A stretch of DNA of 64,000 nt, taken from contig OY743187.1 of NCBI GenBank assembly GCA_963555705.1, positions 17,808,133-17,872,132 on the forward strand. Reading direction: 5' to 3'. The notes under the pieces were generated by a model, which was not told where the DNA came from, made no database searches, and worked only from the letters and a program-made list of their open reading frames with translations. Shown here one piece after another: positions 30,932 to 42,747 of the stretch; positions within the stretch are counted from its first letter, which is position 1, and every line of letters starts with the position of its first letter. This stretch comes from Ligustrum vulgare (Eukaryota > Streptophyta > Magnoliopsida > Lamiales > Oleaceae). The translations under genes were made by a program, and so were the position numbers.

Positions 30932-31216
30932 CTCTCTCTGTCCCGTTAATATAGACTAGTATTTCTTATTTGTCCGTCACAAATTAAAGATCACTTTCCT
31001 TATTGAAAGTCAACATATTTTTATGTTTTCTAATATAGTTTTATTTAATATTCATTGTTATCAACAAATATAAAATAATGATATTTATTATGTTATTTAA
31101 TGTAGAGATATTTTAGTAAAATATAAGAAAAAATTATATTTTCAACTATATTAATTGACATTTTCTTAAATCTATGCGAAAATATGAGTAAGTATATCTT
31201 CATGGGATGGAGGAAA
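30932..31216. mobile_element. Stowaway MITE
   Basis: The left terminus CTCTCTCTGTCCCGTTAATA and the right terminus in reverse complement TTTCCTCCATCCCATGAAGA are variants of the Stowaway TIR CTCCCTCCGTCCC. TA flanks both ends (30930-30931, 31217-31218). It is 285 bp and non-coding. Confidence 0.82.
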
Positions 31217-31218
31217 TA

Positions 31219-31882
31219 TTGTTTTTATGTTTTTAAATTATTGCTCTCTTGGAATTTATATATATTTGTTATATTATTAATAATTATTTTAATACAAATA
31301 ATATTTCGAATTATGATTAAAATTCTATAGTTAATCACGTATCAGTTTAGGTATAATATTTTTAGGTATTGGTATTACAGTAAATAGTTTATGTTGTTAT
31401 TCTTATTGATATACTTTTAATATAATTACCCTGATTATTTTATTTTATTTTATTATTATTAACGCCAATATCGAATGAATTCGATCAATATTTATTGCTA
31501 TTGGTATTGAAATTATTATTTAATTATTGATATTTTATTCATTTGTCATTCTTAGTATTATAAATTATATGTTTAGCTATTAGTATTAAATTTTTGTTTT
31601 AATTATTAAGCTTATGTTCTTTAATGTATGTAATTATTACATTTATAAATTAATTTATAAATAATATAATTTTTCAAAATATTTTTTAATCACGCACATT
31701 TTTTTCAAAATCACTTTTTAACTAAATATTTTACCTAAAAAACATCAAAAACCAAAATAAATCTGACATATGGTTTCCAAACAGATCATAATAATTAAAT
31801 AATCTCTTATCCTTAATATTATAAATCATATTTTTTGTAATATATATTATAGATATTATTATTAATTATTTTAATAAATTAT
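31219..31882. other. AT-rich intergenic sequence, nothing identified
   Basis: Very AT-rich sequence with repeated TATTGGTATTR- and TTATTATT-like words. No open frame, gene or paired termini seen. Confidence 0.45.
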
Positions 31883-32058
31883 GAGCTTGTTTGCTCTATC
31901 AAGAATTTTTACAAAAAAAATTTCAAACTCAATCTCAACCATCCATCCCTAGTCAACCCCACAATTTTTTACTTTTCAAACCAATCTAAACCACACATCC
32001 ATAAAAAAATACAAAAAAATCACAAAAACTAAAAACTTTCTATGGACCAAACGGGCTC
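31883..32058. mobile_element. Short MITE (GAGCTTGTTTG...CAAACGGGCTC family)
   Basis: TIRs GAGCTTGTTTG and CAAACGGGCTC bound 176 bp. The family shares AAACTCAATCTCAACCATC with the copies at 40673 and 16658. Flanks are TAT and TAA, compatible with a decayed 3-bp duplication of PIF/Harbinger type. Confidence 0.65.
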
Positions 32059-32603
32059 TAAGCCTCATTCGACAACTATATTTTTGTATGTTTGTTGGTT
32101 TTGAGGTAAACTGGGCTGTTAAAAGTGAGATTAAAAAATATATTATTTATAATTATAGACAAAATTATCGAATTGAAACTAATATTGAAGAGTTATTGCT
32201 TTAATTTTCTCTTTAGCTAAGAATATTAATTATGGTCAGGGTGTTTACTATTTTTTAAATCATTCTTAATCTTAATAATTGTGTAAAGATTATATGGTAT
32301 AAAAAATTTAGTATAATTTCTAGATCTCTATTCTCTAACTTTTCTTGATTATTATATCATGATAATTGTTTCATATTATAATTTTAACATTTGATCTTGT
32401 AAATAAAGTATAATTTTATTGGTTGAATACAAATACTTGTTGGATTCAAATTAAGCACGCATTTATAATTATTGTGATTGATTTTTTATTTTTTTATTTT
32501 ATATATAAATAAGAGAGACAACTGAACAAATTTTGAGATATATATTGTTACATTCCACCTGCATCAATATGCCCATAATATTATATCTAACAAGATATAC
32601 AAT

Positions 32604-33462
32604 TAGGAGCGTGCATTATTTCCTGGAACAGGATCGAAACCGATTAGAATAGGTAGGTCCGAATCGGGTTCGACTAAAGAACAAATCAATATTGGGACCT
32701 CTTGCTCATAACCGAACGGTTCCGGTCTGGTTCTCTGTTCTTATATTTTAGAATCGTTGGTAATTCGATTCTTCAGTTAAACTAACTTTTTTGACACTAT
32801 TTTTGGTAAATTATTGACACATTACGTGAAGGTTGAAGTTTCTTATTTAGGTTATAATTGGTTTTCTTTTTTTTTTTTCCACAAAATATGGAAGTCATAA
32901 TTGGACCTTCTTTATTTCTTAATTCTTTGCATATAAATCCTCCATGACTCTATTTTCTCAATTTCTTTTGATTATTTTCTATAAATGATAAATCTATAAT
33001 ATGTCGGTTATATCTAAATTCATCTTGAAGTCAGTTGGCTCTACCTAAACAATTGTATAAAGTGAAAATCTAAATGTTATAAAAGTTTATTCTGAAGATG
33101 CAAAATTGCAAAATTGTTAAAAATATAATTTTCTTGTTTCCATATGCAAAGTAACATATATTATTTGGATAATATTTTTTAACTTGTATGCAAGGTTTTT
33201 GTTTTTCTTTTAATCTTTGTAAAGAATGTACAATTCTTCTATATTTTTTTTCAAATTAGTGTCAAGAAAATTTTAATCTTTAGTACTAATGAATATTTTA
33301 TTTTAACATTTTTAATGTTAAGAATCTAACTGGATCGAACCGGAATCAATTGGTTCGATTGTGGTTCGGTTCCATTACTAAGATTCTCATTGGTACTCGG
33401 TTTGGTTTGGTTGGGTTCCTTTCGGAACCGAACCGAACCAAATCGGACCGCGTCCACTCCTA
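32604..33462. mobile_element. hAT-like non-autonomous element rich in GGTTCGGTT words
   Basis: The element begins TAGGAGCGTGC and ends GTCCACTCCTA (TIR TAGGAG/CTCCTA), flanked by ATACAAT (32597-32603 and 33463-33469). Subterminal regions carry many GGTTCGG/CCGAACC words (about 32630-32770 and 33330-33450), typical of plant hAT-type elements with inverted subterminal repeats. The ORF at 33390-33608 is a by-product of these repeats. Confidence 0.72.
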
Positions 33463-33469
33463 ATACAAT

Positions 33470-33761
33470 TAAAAAAAATACTGATTTTGCATTTTCAATA
33501 AAGTTAATAATAATTCATAAAAATATTAAAATAAACAATCATTTATTATTTAAATATATGAATTTGCATTTATTATTCAAAGAATTTGTATTAATTTGGA
33601 TTAGTTAAGTTGTTTTTTAAAGTTTTAAAAATTATTCTAATGTAATGTTATTTTTTATGCATTTATGTTGCTTATACATAATTATTAAGATTTTACGAAT
33701 ATTTATCAAAATTGATATTGCAAATAGTAACTTCGTGTATTGCACGGATGAAATACTAGTT
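33470..33761 (+). mobile_element. Helitron 3' end, plus orientation
   Basis: The segment ends CGTGTATTGCACGG, then ATGAAATACTAG followed by T. This is the Helitron 3' signature, a short hairpin close to a terminal CTAG. The stem is weak (CGTG/CACG core). The 5' end was not found, so the left border is arbitrary. The nearby ORFs have no domain. Confidence 0.45.
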
Positions 33762-33794
33762 AATAAAATAATAAGATAGAGAAAATGGATGCTT

Positions 33795-35240
33795 TGAGGA
33801 TGGGATAAGAAATTAAAGGATGGAAAATTGAATTTAATAATAATGATTTTAGTATCGAACAATAATGGCGAGATCCAAAAAGCAGTCAACTCGAATTAAA
33901 ATCACTATTTTAAAATCAAGTACGAAATAAGAAATTAAGAGGATAGAAAATTGAATTTAATATAAGTGTGTGCGCAATAATGAATATCAGACAGAGTAAT
34001 GAAACCATCAATCAACAACTCGAATCAAAATCCCAATTTTGAAATTAACTATGAAAAATTGAATTTAGTGTGAAGGACATGTTAAGTATTTGACATTAAG
34101 AAAGATGGAAAATTAAATTTAATGTTGAGCGTGTTCGATATTTAGTATCAGATAATAGCAAATAGACCAACTCAAATCAAAACCGCAATTTTGAAACCAA
34201 GTATGAAATAAGAATTTAAGATGGAAATTCGAATTTAATATCAATGGTTCTATTACCAAACAATAATGGTGATACCAAAAAAGGAGTCAACTAGAATTGA
34301 AATCGTGATTTTAAACCAACTTTCCAAATATTATAAGGATGGAAAATTGAATTTGATGTCAATTGCTTGTTCAATAATGAGTACCAGACAAAGAAGTGAA
34401 ATTGCCAAGAACATCTTAAGATGGAAAATTGAATTTAATGTCAAGGGCGTGTTCGGTATTCGATATTAAGAAATATGGAAAATTGGATTTAATGTTAAAA
34501 GCATATTCGGAATTCAATATCAGATTAGAGAAATCGTCAACCGACCAAACCCAAATCAAAACCACGATTTTTAAACCAACTATGAAATAAGAAATTAAGA
34601 TGGAAAATTGAATTTAATGCCAAGAACATGTTCGGTATTCAATATTAAGAGGATGGAAAATCGAATTTATGACGCATTCGGTAAACAATAATTGTGAATA
34701 AAAACCCAGAAAAAAAGTCAACCGGATTCTCGGTTTTTAAACCAATGCTCGAATAAGAAAATAAGAAGGATGAAAAATTGAATTTAATGTCAACAGTGTT
34801 TTCGGTATACAATAATGGTGAATAAAATATTCTCCACCTGAACCAAAATCGCAAATTTCAAACCAATTACGGGATAGAAAAGTAAAAAGGATGGAAATTT
34901 GAGTGTAATTCCAATGATGTTTTCTATGTATAAAATGATTTGAAAAAATGTCTACGATTGAAATGTGGCTTGAGAAAATGTATAATTAAATCAACTTATT
35001 TACCAAATGGAAGCTAATCAATAGTATTAGGGGGTGGGTGGGAATGAAAAGTGGTGAACAAAAAAGTTTCGACCAGCCAATCCGCATCAAGATTGCAGTT
35101 TGAAACCAACCACGTAATAAGAAAATAAGAAGGAAAATTACATTTACTGTTAAGTGCGTGTTTGATATTATCAGACAATAATGATGAACTAAAAATCATC
35201 AGTTGAATCAAAATATCTATTAAATTGGTTTGGGTCAACG
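33795..35240. repeat. Degenerate tandem repeat with approximately 115-125 bp spacing
   Basis: The word ATGGAAAATTGAATTTAATG, or close variants, recurs about a dozen times (near 33822, 33942, 34103, 34217, 34337, 34420, 34474, 34601, 34654, 34768, 34893, 35128). It alternates with ACTCGAATCAAAATC...TTTTGAAACCAACTATGAAATAAGAAAT and GTGTTCGGTATTC blocks. Most spacings are about 110-125 bp, some about 50 bp. The short ORFs here contain no domain. The array lies between two Helitron 3' ends of opposite orientation. Confidence 0.7.
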
Positions 35241-35399
35241 TGGTCGAACCATTAACCCAATACTAGTGAATCACCCGTGCGATGTACGAGAAGAAACGTC
35301 TGAATAAATATAATTCAATGTGAAATTAGATGAATTCTTTAGATAAAATATATAAATTTCACAAGTAAAAGATAAGATAATCATTTATTGGTTTTATAT

Positions 35400-35880
35400 G
35401 ACTACAAATTCTAGAATACTTTCTTGTACACAACATTGTTTGTTGATTTTGTTGGTCTTCCATTCTTATTACAAATCAAAATCTTTAATCCAAAACGATT
35501 TGTCACCTTAGAAATCGCAACATAAAGTTGTCCATTTGTAAATATCATCCGTTTAAAAAGAAGTCCCACATGCGAAAATGATTATCCCCGATTCTTATTG
35601 ATAGTCATGATATAGGGCACCATCGATGAAAATTGTCTTCTTTGAAATCTAATAGGTATCATAGAATCAAAAGGGCTCAATAATATCATTGGAATAAAGA
35701 ACATGTGTCCTGTATTTATGCCATAAAGAATTTGACCTTCTAGAACATGGTCGCCAAATTTTGTAACTATCAATATTGTTCCATTGCACAATCCCTGTGT
35801 ATGATTAATATTTCTCAGGAAGAACTTGTATCCTCACTTATCCACTGCAACGGTCCACCATGTGATGCAATAATGATATC
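35400..35880 (-). pseudogene. Helitron RepHel (helicase C-terminal) remnant in copy B
   Basis: Parallel to the frame at 41089-41562 but with frameshifts and substitutions. The clear part encodes LCNGTILIV, VTKFGDHVLEGQILYG and RFQRRQFSSMVPYIMTI, the PIF1-type helicase end of Helitron replicase. It is inactive. Confidence 0.75.
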
Positions 35881-35884
35881 CATT

Positions 35885-37299
35885 TAATAAGTGTATTTTA
35901 TACACTTATTTATATCTTAAAGGTAGGATTTTATTCGTTTGTTTAAGAATATTTGCTATTTATTTTGTTATTATTTGTTTTCTTTCAGAAAGTACCCCAA
36001 AGTCGAGAAAACAATGAAATTGAAGCTAAAATCAAGAAATTGGATGTAAAAAGTGTCAAGGTGAGCAAATCAAGAATTGATGCAGTTAATTAAAGAGCCA
36101 ATTGGAAGAAGAAATCAAATTTAGAAGAAATCAGAAGTTCAGGGGCTAAATTGCAACAATCAGAAGTTGGAGGACTTACTGTGCAATTAAAAGATAGGGG
36201 GACCAACTTGTAACATTTAAAATTCAGAAAATTGCCTTTAACCATAATACCGTGCGATCGTACGGCAAAAAAAATCAGCGAATGAAACTTACTTGCAGCG
36301 TCGTGCGATCCCGTACTTTTGAACCGTGCGGTCGCACGATTATTCGACTGGGCCGCAGCTGGACTTTTTGCGGGGAATTCAGCAGTTTTTTCCCTCAATT
36401 AACCTAGAATTCGTGGAAATCTATAAATACATGGCATAAGGCACGAGATGAGGGGTTCCCAACTTGTCAAAGGTGATCCCGAATGACTGTCGAACTTTCA
36501 AGGAACCAACTGGCACATGATTGAAGATTCTTCTGCAACATGGTGAAAAAGGTGATGAACTCCAATTATCATAGTTGTAATTTATCTTTTATCATGTTTT
36601 TAGGCTAGAAATCTCGTGTTAGAATTGTGATGAAGTTTTAACTATTTGATTCCATGTTTTTACCAATTATTTAATATATGCAGTTTATGGGTTTGATGCA
36701 ATTAAATAAGTGTCTTTATTATTATGCAATTGTTTGGCCAGCTTTTGTGTGATTGTCTTCATGATTTTCTATGTTCGAAAGAGTAGGATTTCATTAGAAG
36801 CTATTTAATTGCCACAAAGTCCGATAGGGGATAAAAATATACCCCCATGCTTTGTGTTATCCTATATAGTGTTCATTGACCTTTAATGCTTTTCTAATTG
36901 GTTAATTATCATAGAAATATAGTCAATTGACATTTAGAAATAGGTTTTTATGCATCGCTCGAAAGAGGACTTAAAACATTTTAGGAACATGGATATTTAA
37001 AACCCCATAAGTTGTATTTAAATGATTTGGTAAAATACATGGATGATTTGGTTAAAATGGATTCACAATTCTAATGCGTTTGCTTTTATAAGTTTTTAAC
37101 AAATCAAATTTTCTTATTTTTAGTTTAATCTTTATTTTAATTTTCAAATTCTAAATTTCCAAACCCAAACAAATTCCTTGTTCCGGTTAAAGTAGTAGTC
37201 TAAAATATAATTTAAAACAATCTCTGTGGGATCGATACTTGGACTCACGTCCACTTTATTACTTGCGGAGCGTACCGCATGTGTCTAGGTCGTGTATCA
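35885..37299. mobile_element. Athila-like LTR (solo) inside Helitron B
   Basis: 1415 bp, from TAATAAGTGTATTTTATAC to GGTCGTGTATCA, related to the LTR at 8822-10340 with the first G mutated to A. It has GC-rich words CGTGCGATCGTACGG and CGTGCGGTCGCACG near 36250-36340. No internal region follows, so it is a solo LTR. It interrupts the RepHel remnant: sequence resembling VDEISKLIVGG lies on one side and DIIIASHGGPLQRISE on the other. No clean 5-bp duplication was found. Confidence 0.6.
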
Positions 37300-37951
37300 A
37301 AATCCACCAACAATCAATTTAGAAATTTCATCGACAATAGGAAAATCATATTTGCTATCATCGATCGTCCACCAACCAATAAGTATAAGTCTTACATTTG
37401 AAGTGTTTCCCCCAATCATCTTTTTTCAAACCTACCTAAACTCACTTAACAATTTGTTGTATTTTTCTAGCATATCCTTCAAATTAGAAACTACACAATC
37501 ATGCAACATTAAATCACATAATTCACTCCTACTAGGGAACATTAAAAGATATAAATTAAATTTTAGACTATTACAACAAAATTATTCGTAAACAATATAA
37601 ATATAAAAGCAATGAATACATAATATGTACTCCACGACCCTTTTCTGCTTTCAACCCCATTCACATTGTCCACAATGTAAAGCGAGCAAATTGCAGAACT
37701 GAACTGTCATCGGAAACGAACTCCCAATCTTAGGACAATTTTGACCTTGTAATATGAAGATGGGAGGCCCTCTACCATGATTTAGGCCATTATCTATTCC
37801 CCCATAGAAATGAACGAAAATATCATATTATATGTCCGAATGTTCTCAACGAAATTCTTAATCATGTCGTCCCTGCCATATAACAGATCTTTCAAAATAA
37901 GATGATGATCTTACATAAAATGAATCTTCACTTTCTCTTGCATACAACAAA

Positions 37952-38628
37952 ATAGGGGTGAATAAATAAACCGCGAGATCGAACTAAACCGCAACAAATG
38001 GCTTGGTTTGGTTCGGTTTGGAAAAAGTTCAAACCGCCTTAAATGATTTGGTTAAGGTTTCAATTGTTAAAACCGCGGTTTCAAACAGCCAACACTCCAA
38101 ATTTTAAAAAATTAAAAAAAAAACTAAAATAAAAATAAATGCAAACGTTCAATTTAAAAAAAATTCAACACACTTTTTATTGTTAACAAATCAAAATTAA
38201 AGAATCAAATATTAATTTGTTCAAATCCACAACCATTTGGAAATAATTCTTGCTCCTTCAATTCATAATCATCATCCAAGGTATTTTCTTAAAATAAAAT
38301 TTTTAATATAAAGCTAACTAAAGTTTGTTTGTCAACATGAATTGATTCACAAAATAGCACTCAATTAGAAACTTAATACTATTATTGAGCTAGTTTCAAC
38401 TCGAAATTTTAGACGAATATGTGTCTTTGTGCTCACTTTGAAATATAATAATTCATTCGTTGGCAATCCGCGATTTCAAACCGCACCAAACCGCAAAAAA
38501 AAATAGTTTGATTTGGCTTTGTTTAGAAAATTAAAAGGTTTGGTTTGGTTTGAAAAATATTCAACACCGTTTTAAATGGTTTGGTTTAAAATATTACTAC
38601 AAATCGCCCAAACCAAACCGTGTTCACC
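37952..38628. mobile_element. hAT-like non-autonomous element, target duplication ACAACAAA
   Basis: ACAACAAA flanks both sides (37944-37951 and 38629-38636). The ends are ATAGGGGTGAA and TTCACCCC. The interior carries many AAACCGC/GGTTTGG words near both ends. It is absent from Helitron A because that copy has a deletion spanning this site. Confidence 0.78.
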
Positions 38629-39955
38629 CCACAACAAAGTGAAAACTTCGAATTACGACATGTTTTATAACGCTTATCCACTATCTCCTCGCACCAAAAA
38701 TTTGCCTTGAAAAATAAACACTTAAAAGAATCTCCAATGTCCATGCACTATGAACAATCAAACAATAGATGAAACAATTAATAATATAGATCATGAGTAT
38801 AAAAGATAAGATTTACTATTTTGACCATTGACAATGAAAAATAACACGTAAAAAAAAAAAAGAATTCGGTAATCATAAAATAAAAAATAAAAAACTAAAA
38901 TTGTGAGATTGACAAAGATGCATCAAATTCATGGTATTATAGGTTTTTGCAATATTTATACAACGTAATTATTTTCTGATGGAAATTATAATATAGCATT
39001 GATTATCTCAATTTTCAGTTAAGTCAATTGTGAGAAAATTTACTTATTGTTGTAGAAATTTAAGAATCATAAATATTGAATTAAAATATTACAATTAATA
39101 TCATGTCATAGTTAATTATGTTTTAAAATTTAGATTTAACAGTTAGCTAGGATAAAAACCATTAATAACTATATAATTTCAAAGCAATATAAATAAACTT
39201 GTTAACCGTTAATGTTAAAAAATGTGATATGAGACTTTCTGGATTAAAAAATTAAATAATAATTAAATGTAATTGTAAATAAAATTATTTTGATAAATAA
39301 TCTGATATAGAAAAGAAGGTTATTATGTATATTTAACAAAGAACTTAGAAGTATGATTATTTATAACTAAATTTAATACAACTTGATTAAATATTCAATA
39401 TAAATGAAAATGAAAATTAGACATTAGATTTGTATGATCGAACGAAATTATTCATCCATAAGATTTAGGCAAATAAAATATCACAATTATTGTAAAATTT
39501 TATTTACGTATTAAGTGTAACTTTCTTTAAAAATAAAAATTAATTTAATTAATTTAATAGAACGCAATACAAATGAACTCGAATTTTTAGATGTACTAAC
39601 TAAAGAAAAAATAAGATTATTTATAAAAAAAATTATACGATAAGGTTTATTTAGTATTAGATGCATAATACAACTTCAACATAATTTTGAAGAAAATTTT
39701 ACATTGAATTTGTATGACTGAACACAAATACTTATTTTTAAGATTCAAAACATTAAAAGATCAGAATAATTTTCTAAAAAGAGAGGTTTAAATACAAATA
39801 ACCAAATATAAATAAGCAAAAAAAAAAAAAATCTCCATAAAAATACTTAAGTGGAAGTAACAGTGTGAACACAATAAAAGCTGATTTTGGAGTGTAAATA
39901 CAATAAAAGCTGAGCTTTTCCGTCAAAATTCAGATGCTTTTATATATTATATAGA

Positions 39956-40940
39956 TATATATATATATATATATATAGATTAAAAACAATTTTTTATAAG
40001 TAATTTTTCATAGTATAAGACTTGCTTAAGTATTAAAAAAAAGACATTTAAAAATATTCAGTTTTTGCAAATTAATTAACATCGAAAATTACAAAGACTT
40101 ACAAAACGTGAATTGAAGTTATTAGAAATAGAATTAAAAAAAAAAATTTGTTTAAGTTTATTTGATATTTGAATAAATTTGCAAAATCAAACATCCAATT
40201 ATTTAAACTTTTGATGGTCCATTTAAACTCTGTATGGTTTATTTCAATTGAAACTGTAATATTTGTTACGAAGTACATTTAGTAAACACACTAAAAAAAC
40301 ATTTAAAAAAACAGTTTTTGCAAGATTAATTAACATTGAAATTTACTAAGAATTTTAATTGTATTATAATAAAGGAAAAATGTCTTTTAATTTATATTTT
40401 TTCATAATACAAAAAGTGATTTGAAGTTATTAGAATTAGAATTAAAAATATTTTTTTGTTAGTAATTTTGTATTTATAAAAATAAACTTAGGTTGAAGAT
40501 TCCGATCAAAAAAAAATTATTCCGATAAAAAAAAAAAAAAAAAACTTAGGCTGAAGTCAATAAGTATAATAATTAATAGTTGTACTGTACACCAAGAATT
40601 GGGTCCCGCATAGAATTGCATTCGTTGTTATCTAGGAATTGCATTCATTGTTATTTATTATTACTAAATATAGAGCTTGTTTGATAAATGTAAAAATTTT
40701 ACCACAACTTTTCAAACTCAATCTCAACCATCTATTTTTAGTTAAGCCCACAAATTTTGACTTTTCAAACATTTTTAAATCACACATCCATCAAAAACTC
40801 AAAAAAATTCACAAAAATCAAAGTTTTTCATATTACCAAACGGGCTAATATATAGCTTTAGTGTAGGCACGATTAGATATGAGTTTAGGCGGGAAAACAT
40901 GAATTGGGACCCACACAAGCTCAACAAGTTTAATGTATAA
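39956..40940. repeat. Spacer 1, first copy of the inter-Helitron sequence
   Basis: Begins with a TA microsatellite (39956-39976) and AGATTAAAAACAATTTTTT, and ends GTTTAATGTATAA directly before the next Helitron CTAG. It matches spacer 2 (43960-44762) almost throughout, apart from a 175-bp MITE at 40673-40847 and small indels. Confidence 0.85.
40673..40847. mobile_element. Short MITE absent from the paralogous site
   Basis: TIRs GAGCTTGTTTG and CAAACGGGCTA, flanked by ATA (40670-40672 and 40848-40850). The corresponding position in spacer 2 (about 44670-44680, ACTAAATATATATAGC) lacks the element and has a single ATA-type target, so the insertion post-dates the duplication or was lost from the other copy. 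Confidence 0.8.
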
Positions 40941-41088
40941 CTAGTGAATCGCCCGTGCGATGCACGGGAAGAAACGTGTGAATAAATATAATTCAATGTG
41001 AAATTAGATGAATTCTTTAGATAAAATATATAAATTTCACAAATAAGAGATAAGATAATCATTTATTGATTTTATATGACTACAAATT

Positions 41089-41562
41089 CTAGAATACTTC
41101 CTTGTACACAACATTATTTGTTGATTTTGTTGGTCTTCCATTCTTATCACAAATCAACATCTTTAATCCAAAACGATTTGTCACCTTAGAAATCGCAACA
41201 TAAAGTTGTCCATTTGTAAACATCAGCCGTTTAAGAAGAAGTCCCACATGCGAGAATGATTGTCCCTGATCCTTATTGATAGTTATGATGTAGGGCACCA
41301 TCAATGAAAATTGTCTTCTTTGAAATCTAATAGGTATCCTAGAATCAAAAGGGCTCAATAATGTCATTGGAATAAAGAACTTGTGTCCTGTATTTATGCC
41401 ATAAAGAATTTGACCTTCTAGAACATGGTCGCCAAATTTTGTAACTATCAATATTGTTCCATTGCACAATCTCTGTGTATGATTAATATTTCTCAGGAAG
41501 AACTTGTGTCCTTCACTTATCCGCTGCAACGGTCCACCATGTGATGCAATAATGATATCCAT
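41089..41562 (-). pseudogene. Truncated Helitron RepHel: internal deletion joins N-terminal piece to helicase end
   Basis: A 157-codon open frame starts MDIIIASHGGPLQRISEGHK, which resembles the Helitron-like N domain (normally DIIIE...LQRISELHP). It then passes within about 25 residues to QRLCNGTILIVTKFGDHVL, RFQRRQFSLMVPYIITINKD, QGQSFSHVGLLL and GQLYVAISKVT, the C-terminal motifs of the PIF1-family helicase. Rep and most helicase motifs, including the Walker A site, are therefore deleted, and it cannot drive transposition alone. The frame itself is intact, unlike copy B. It ends near the Helitron 3' terminus as expected for RepHel. Confidence 0.8.
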
Positions 41563-41563
41563 T

Positions 41564-42747
41564 TAATAAGTGTATTTTATACACTTATTTATATCCTAAA
41601 AGTATGATTTTATTCGTTTGTTTAAGAATATTTGCTATTTATTTTGTTATTATTTGTTTTCTTTTAGAAAGTACCCCAAAGTCGAGAAAACAATGAAATT
41701 GAAGCTAAAATCAAGAAATTGGATGTAAAAAGTATCAAAGTGAGTAAATCAAGAATTGATGCAGTTAATTAAAGAGCCAATTGGAAAAAGAAATCAAATT
41801 TGGAAGAAATCAGAAGTTCAGGGGCTAAATTGCAACAATCAGAAGTTGGAGGACTTGCTGTGCAATTAAAAGAAGGGGACCAACTTGTAACATTTAAAAG
41901 TCAAAAAATTGCCTTAAACCATAATACTGTAAGATCGCACGGAAAAAAAAATCAGCGACTGAAACTTACCTGCAGCGTCGTGCGATCCCCCGCACTTTTG
42001 AACCGTGCGGTCGCAGGGTTATTCGACTGGGCCGCAGCTGGACTTTTTGCACGGAATTCAGCAGTTTTTCTCCTCAATTAACCTAGACTTCGTGGAAATC
42101 TATAAATACATGGCATAAAGCACGAGATGAGGGGTTCCCAACTTGTCAAAGGTGATCCCGAAGGGCTGTTGAACTTTCAAGGAACCAACTGGCACATGAT
42201 TGAAGATTCTTCTCCAACATGGTAAAAAGGGTGATGAACTCCAATTATCATAGTTGTAATTTATCTTTTATCATGTTTTAGGTTAGAAATCTTGTGTTAG
42301 AATTGTGATGAAGTTTTAACTATTTGATTCCATGTTTTTACCAATTATTTAATATATGCAGTTTATGGGTTTGATGCAATTAAATAAGTGTCTTTATTAT
42401 TATGCAATTGTTTGGCCAGCTTTTGTGTGATTGTCTTCATGATTTTCTATGTTCGAAAGAGTAGGATTTCATTAGAAGCTATTTAATTGCCACAAAGTCC
42501 GATAGGGGATAAAAATATACTCCCATGCTTTGTGTTATCCTATATAGTGTTCATTGACCTTTAATGCTTTTCTAATTGGTTAATTGTCGTAGAAATATAG
42601 TCAATTGACATTTAGAAATAAGTTTTTATGCATCACTCGCAAGAGGACTTAAAACATTTTAGGAACATGGACATTCAAAACCCCATAAGTTGTATTTAAA
42701 TGATTTGGTAAAATACATGGATGATTTGGTTAAAATGGATTCACAAT
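41564..42747. mobile_element. Partial Athila-like LTR in Helitron A
   Basis: Matches 35885-37069 of the copy B LTR with scattered substitutions, then jumps at CACAATGTCC to sequence equivalent to 38739. The last 230 bp of the LTR and the following Helitron DNA are missing. Confidence 0.82.

Larger units (their letters stand above)
35263..39955 (-). mobile_element. Helitron B, with an Athila-like LTR and a hAT-like insertion
   Basis: On the minus strand the element starts TCTATATAATATATAAAAGC (ending at 39955) and ends with a degraded hairpin (CCGTGC/GTACGA region) and CACTAG (35263). The flanks are A and T, the Helitron target. It carries a broken RepHel C-terminal coding remnant at 35400-35880, an LTR (35885-37299) inserted in it, upstream RepHel-like sequence just right of the LTR, and a hAT-like element (37952-38628). 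The right third matches Helitron A closely. Confidence 0.72.

Noticed and set aside
33795..35240. CRISPR-like array
   Set aside because: Repeats are degenerate, spacing is irregular, the context is plant nuclear DNA and no cas genes are present.
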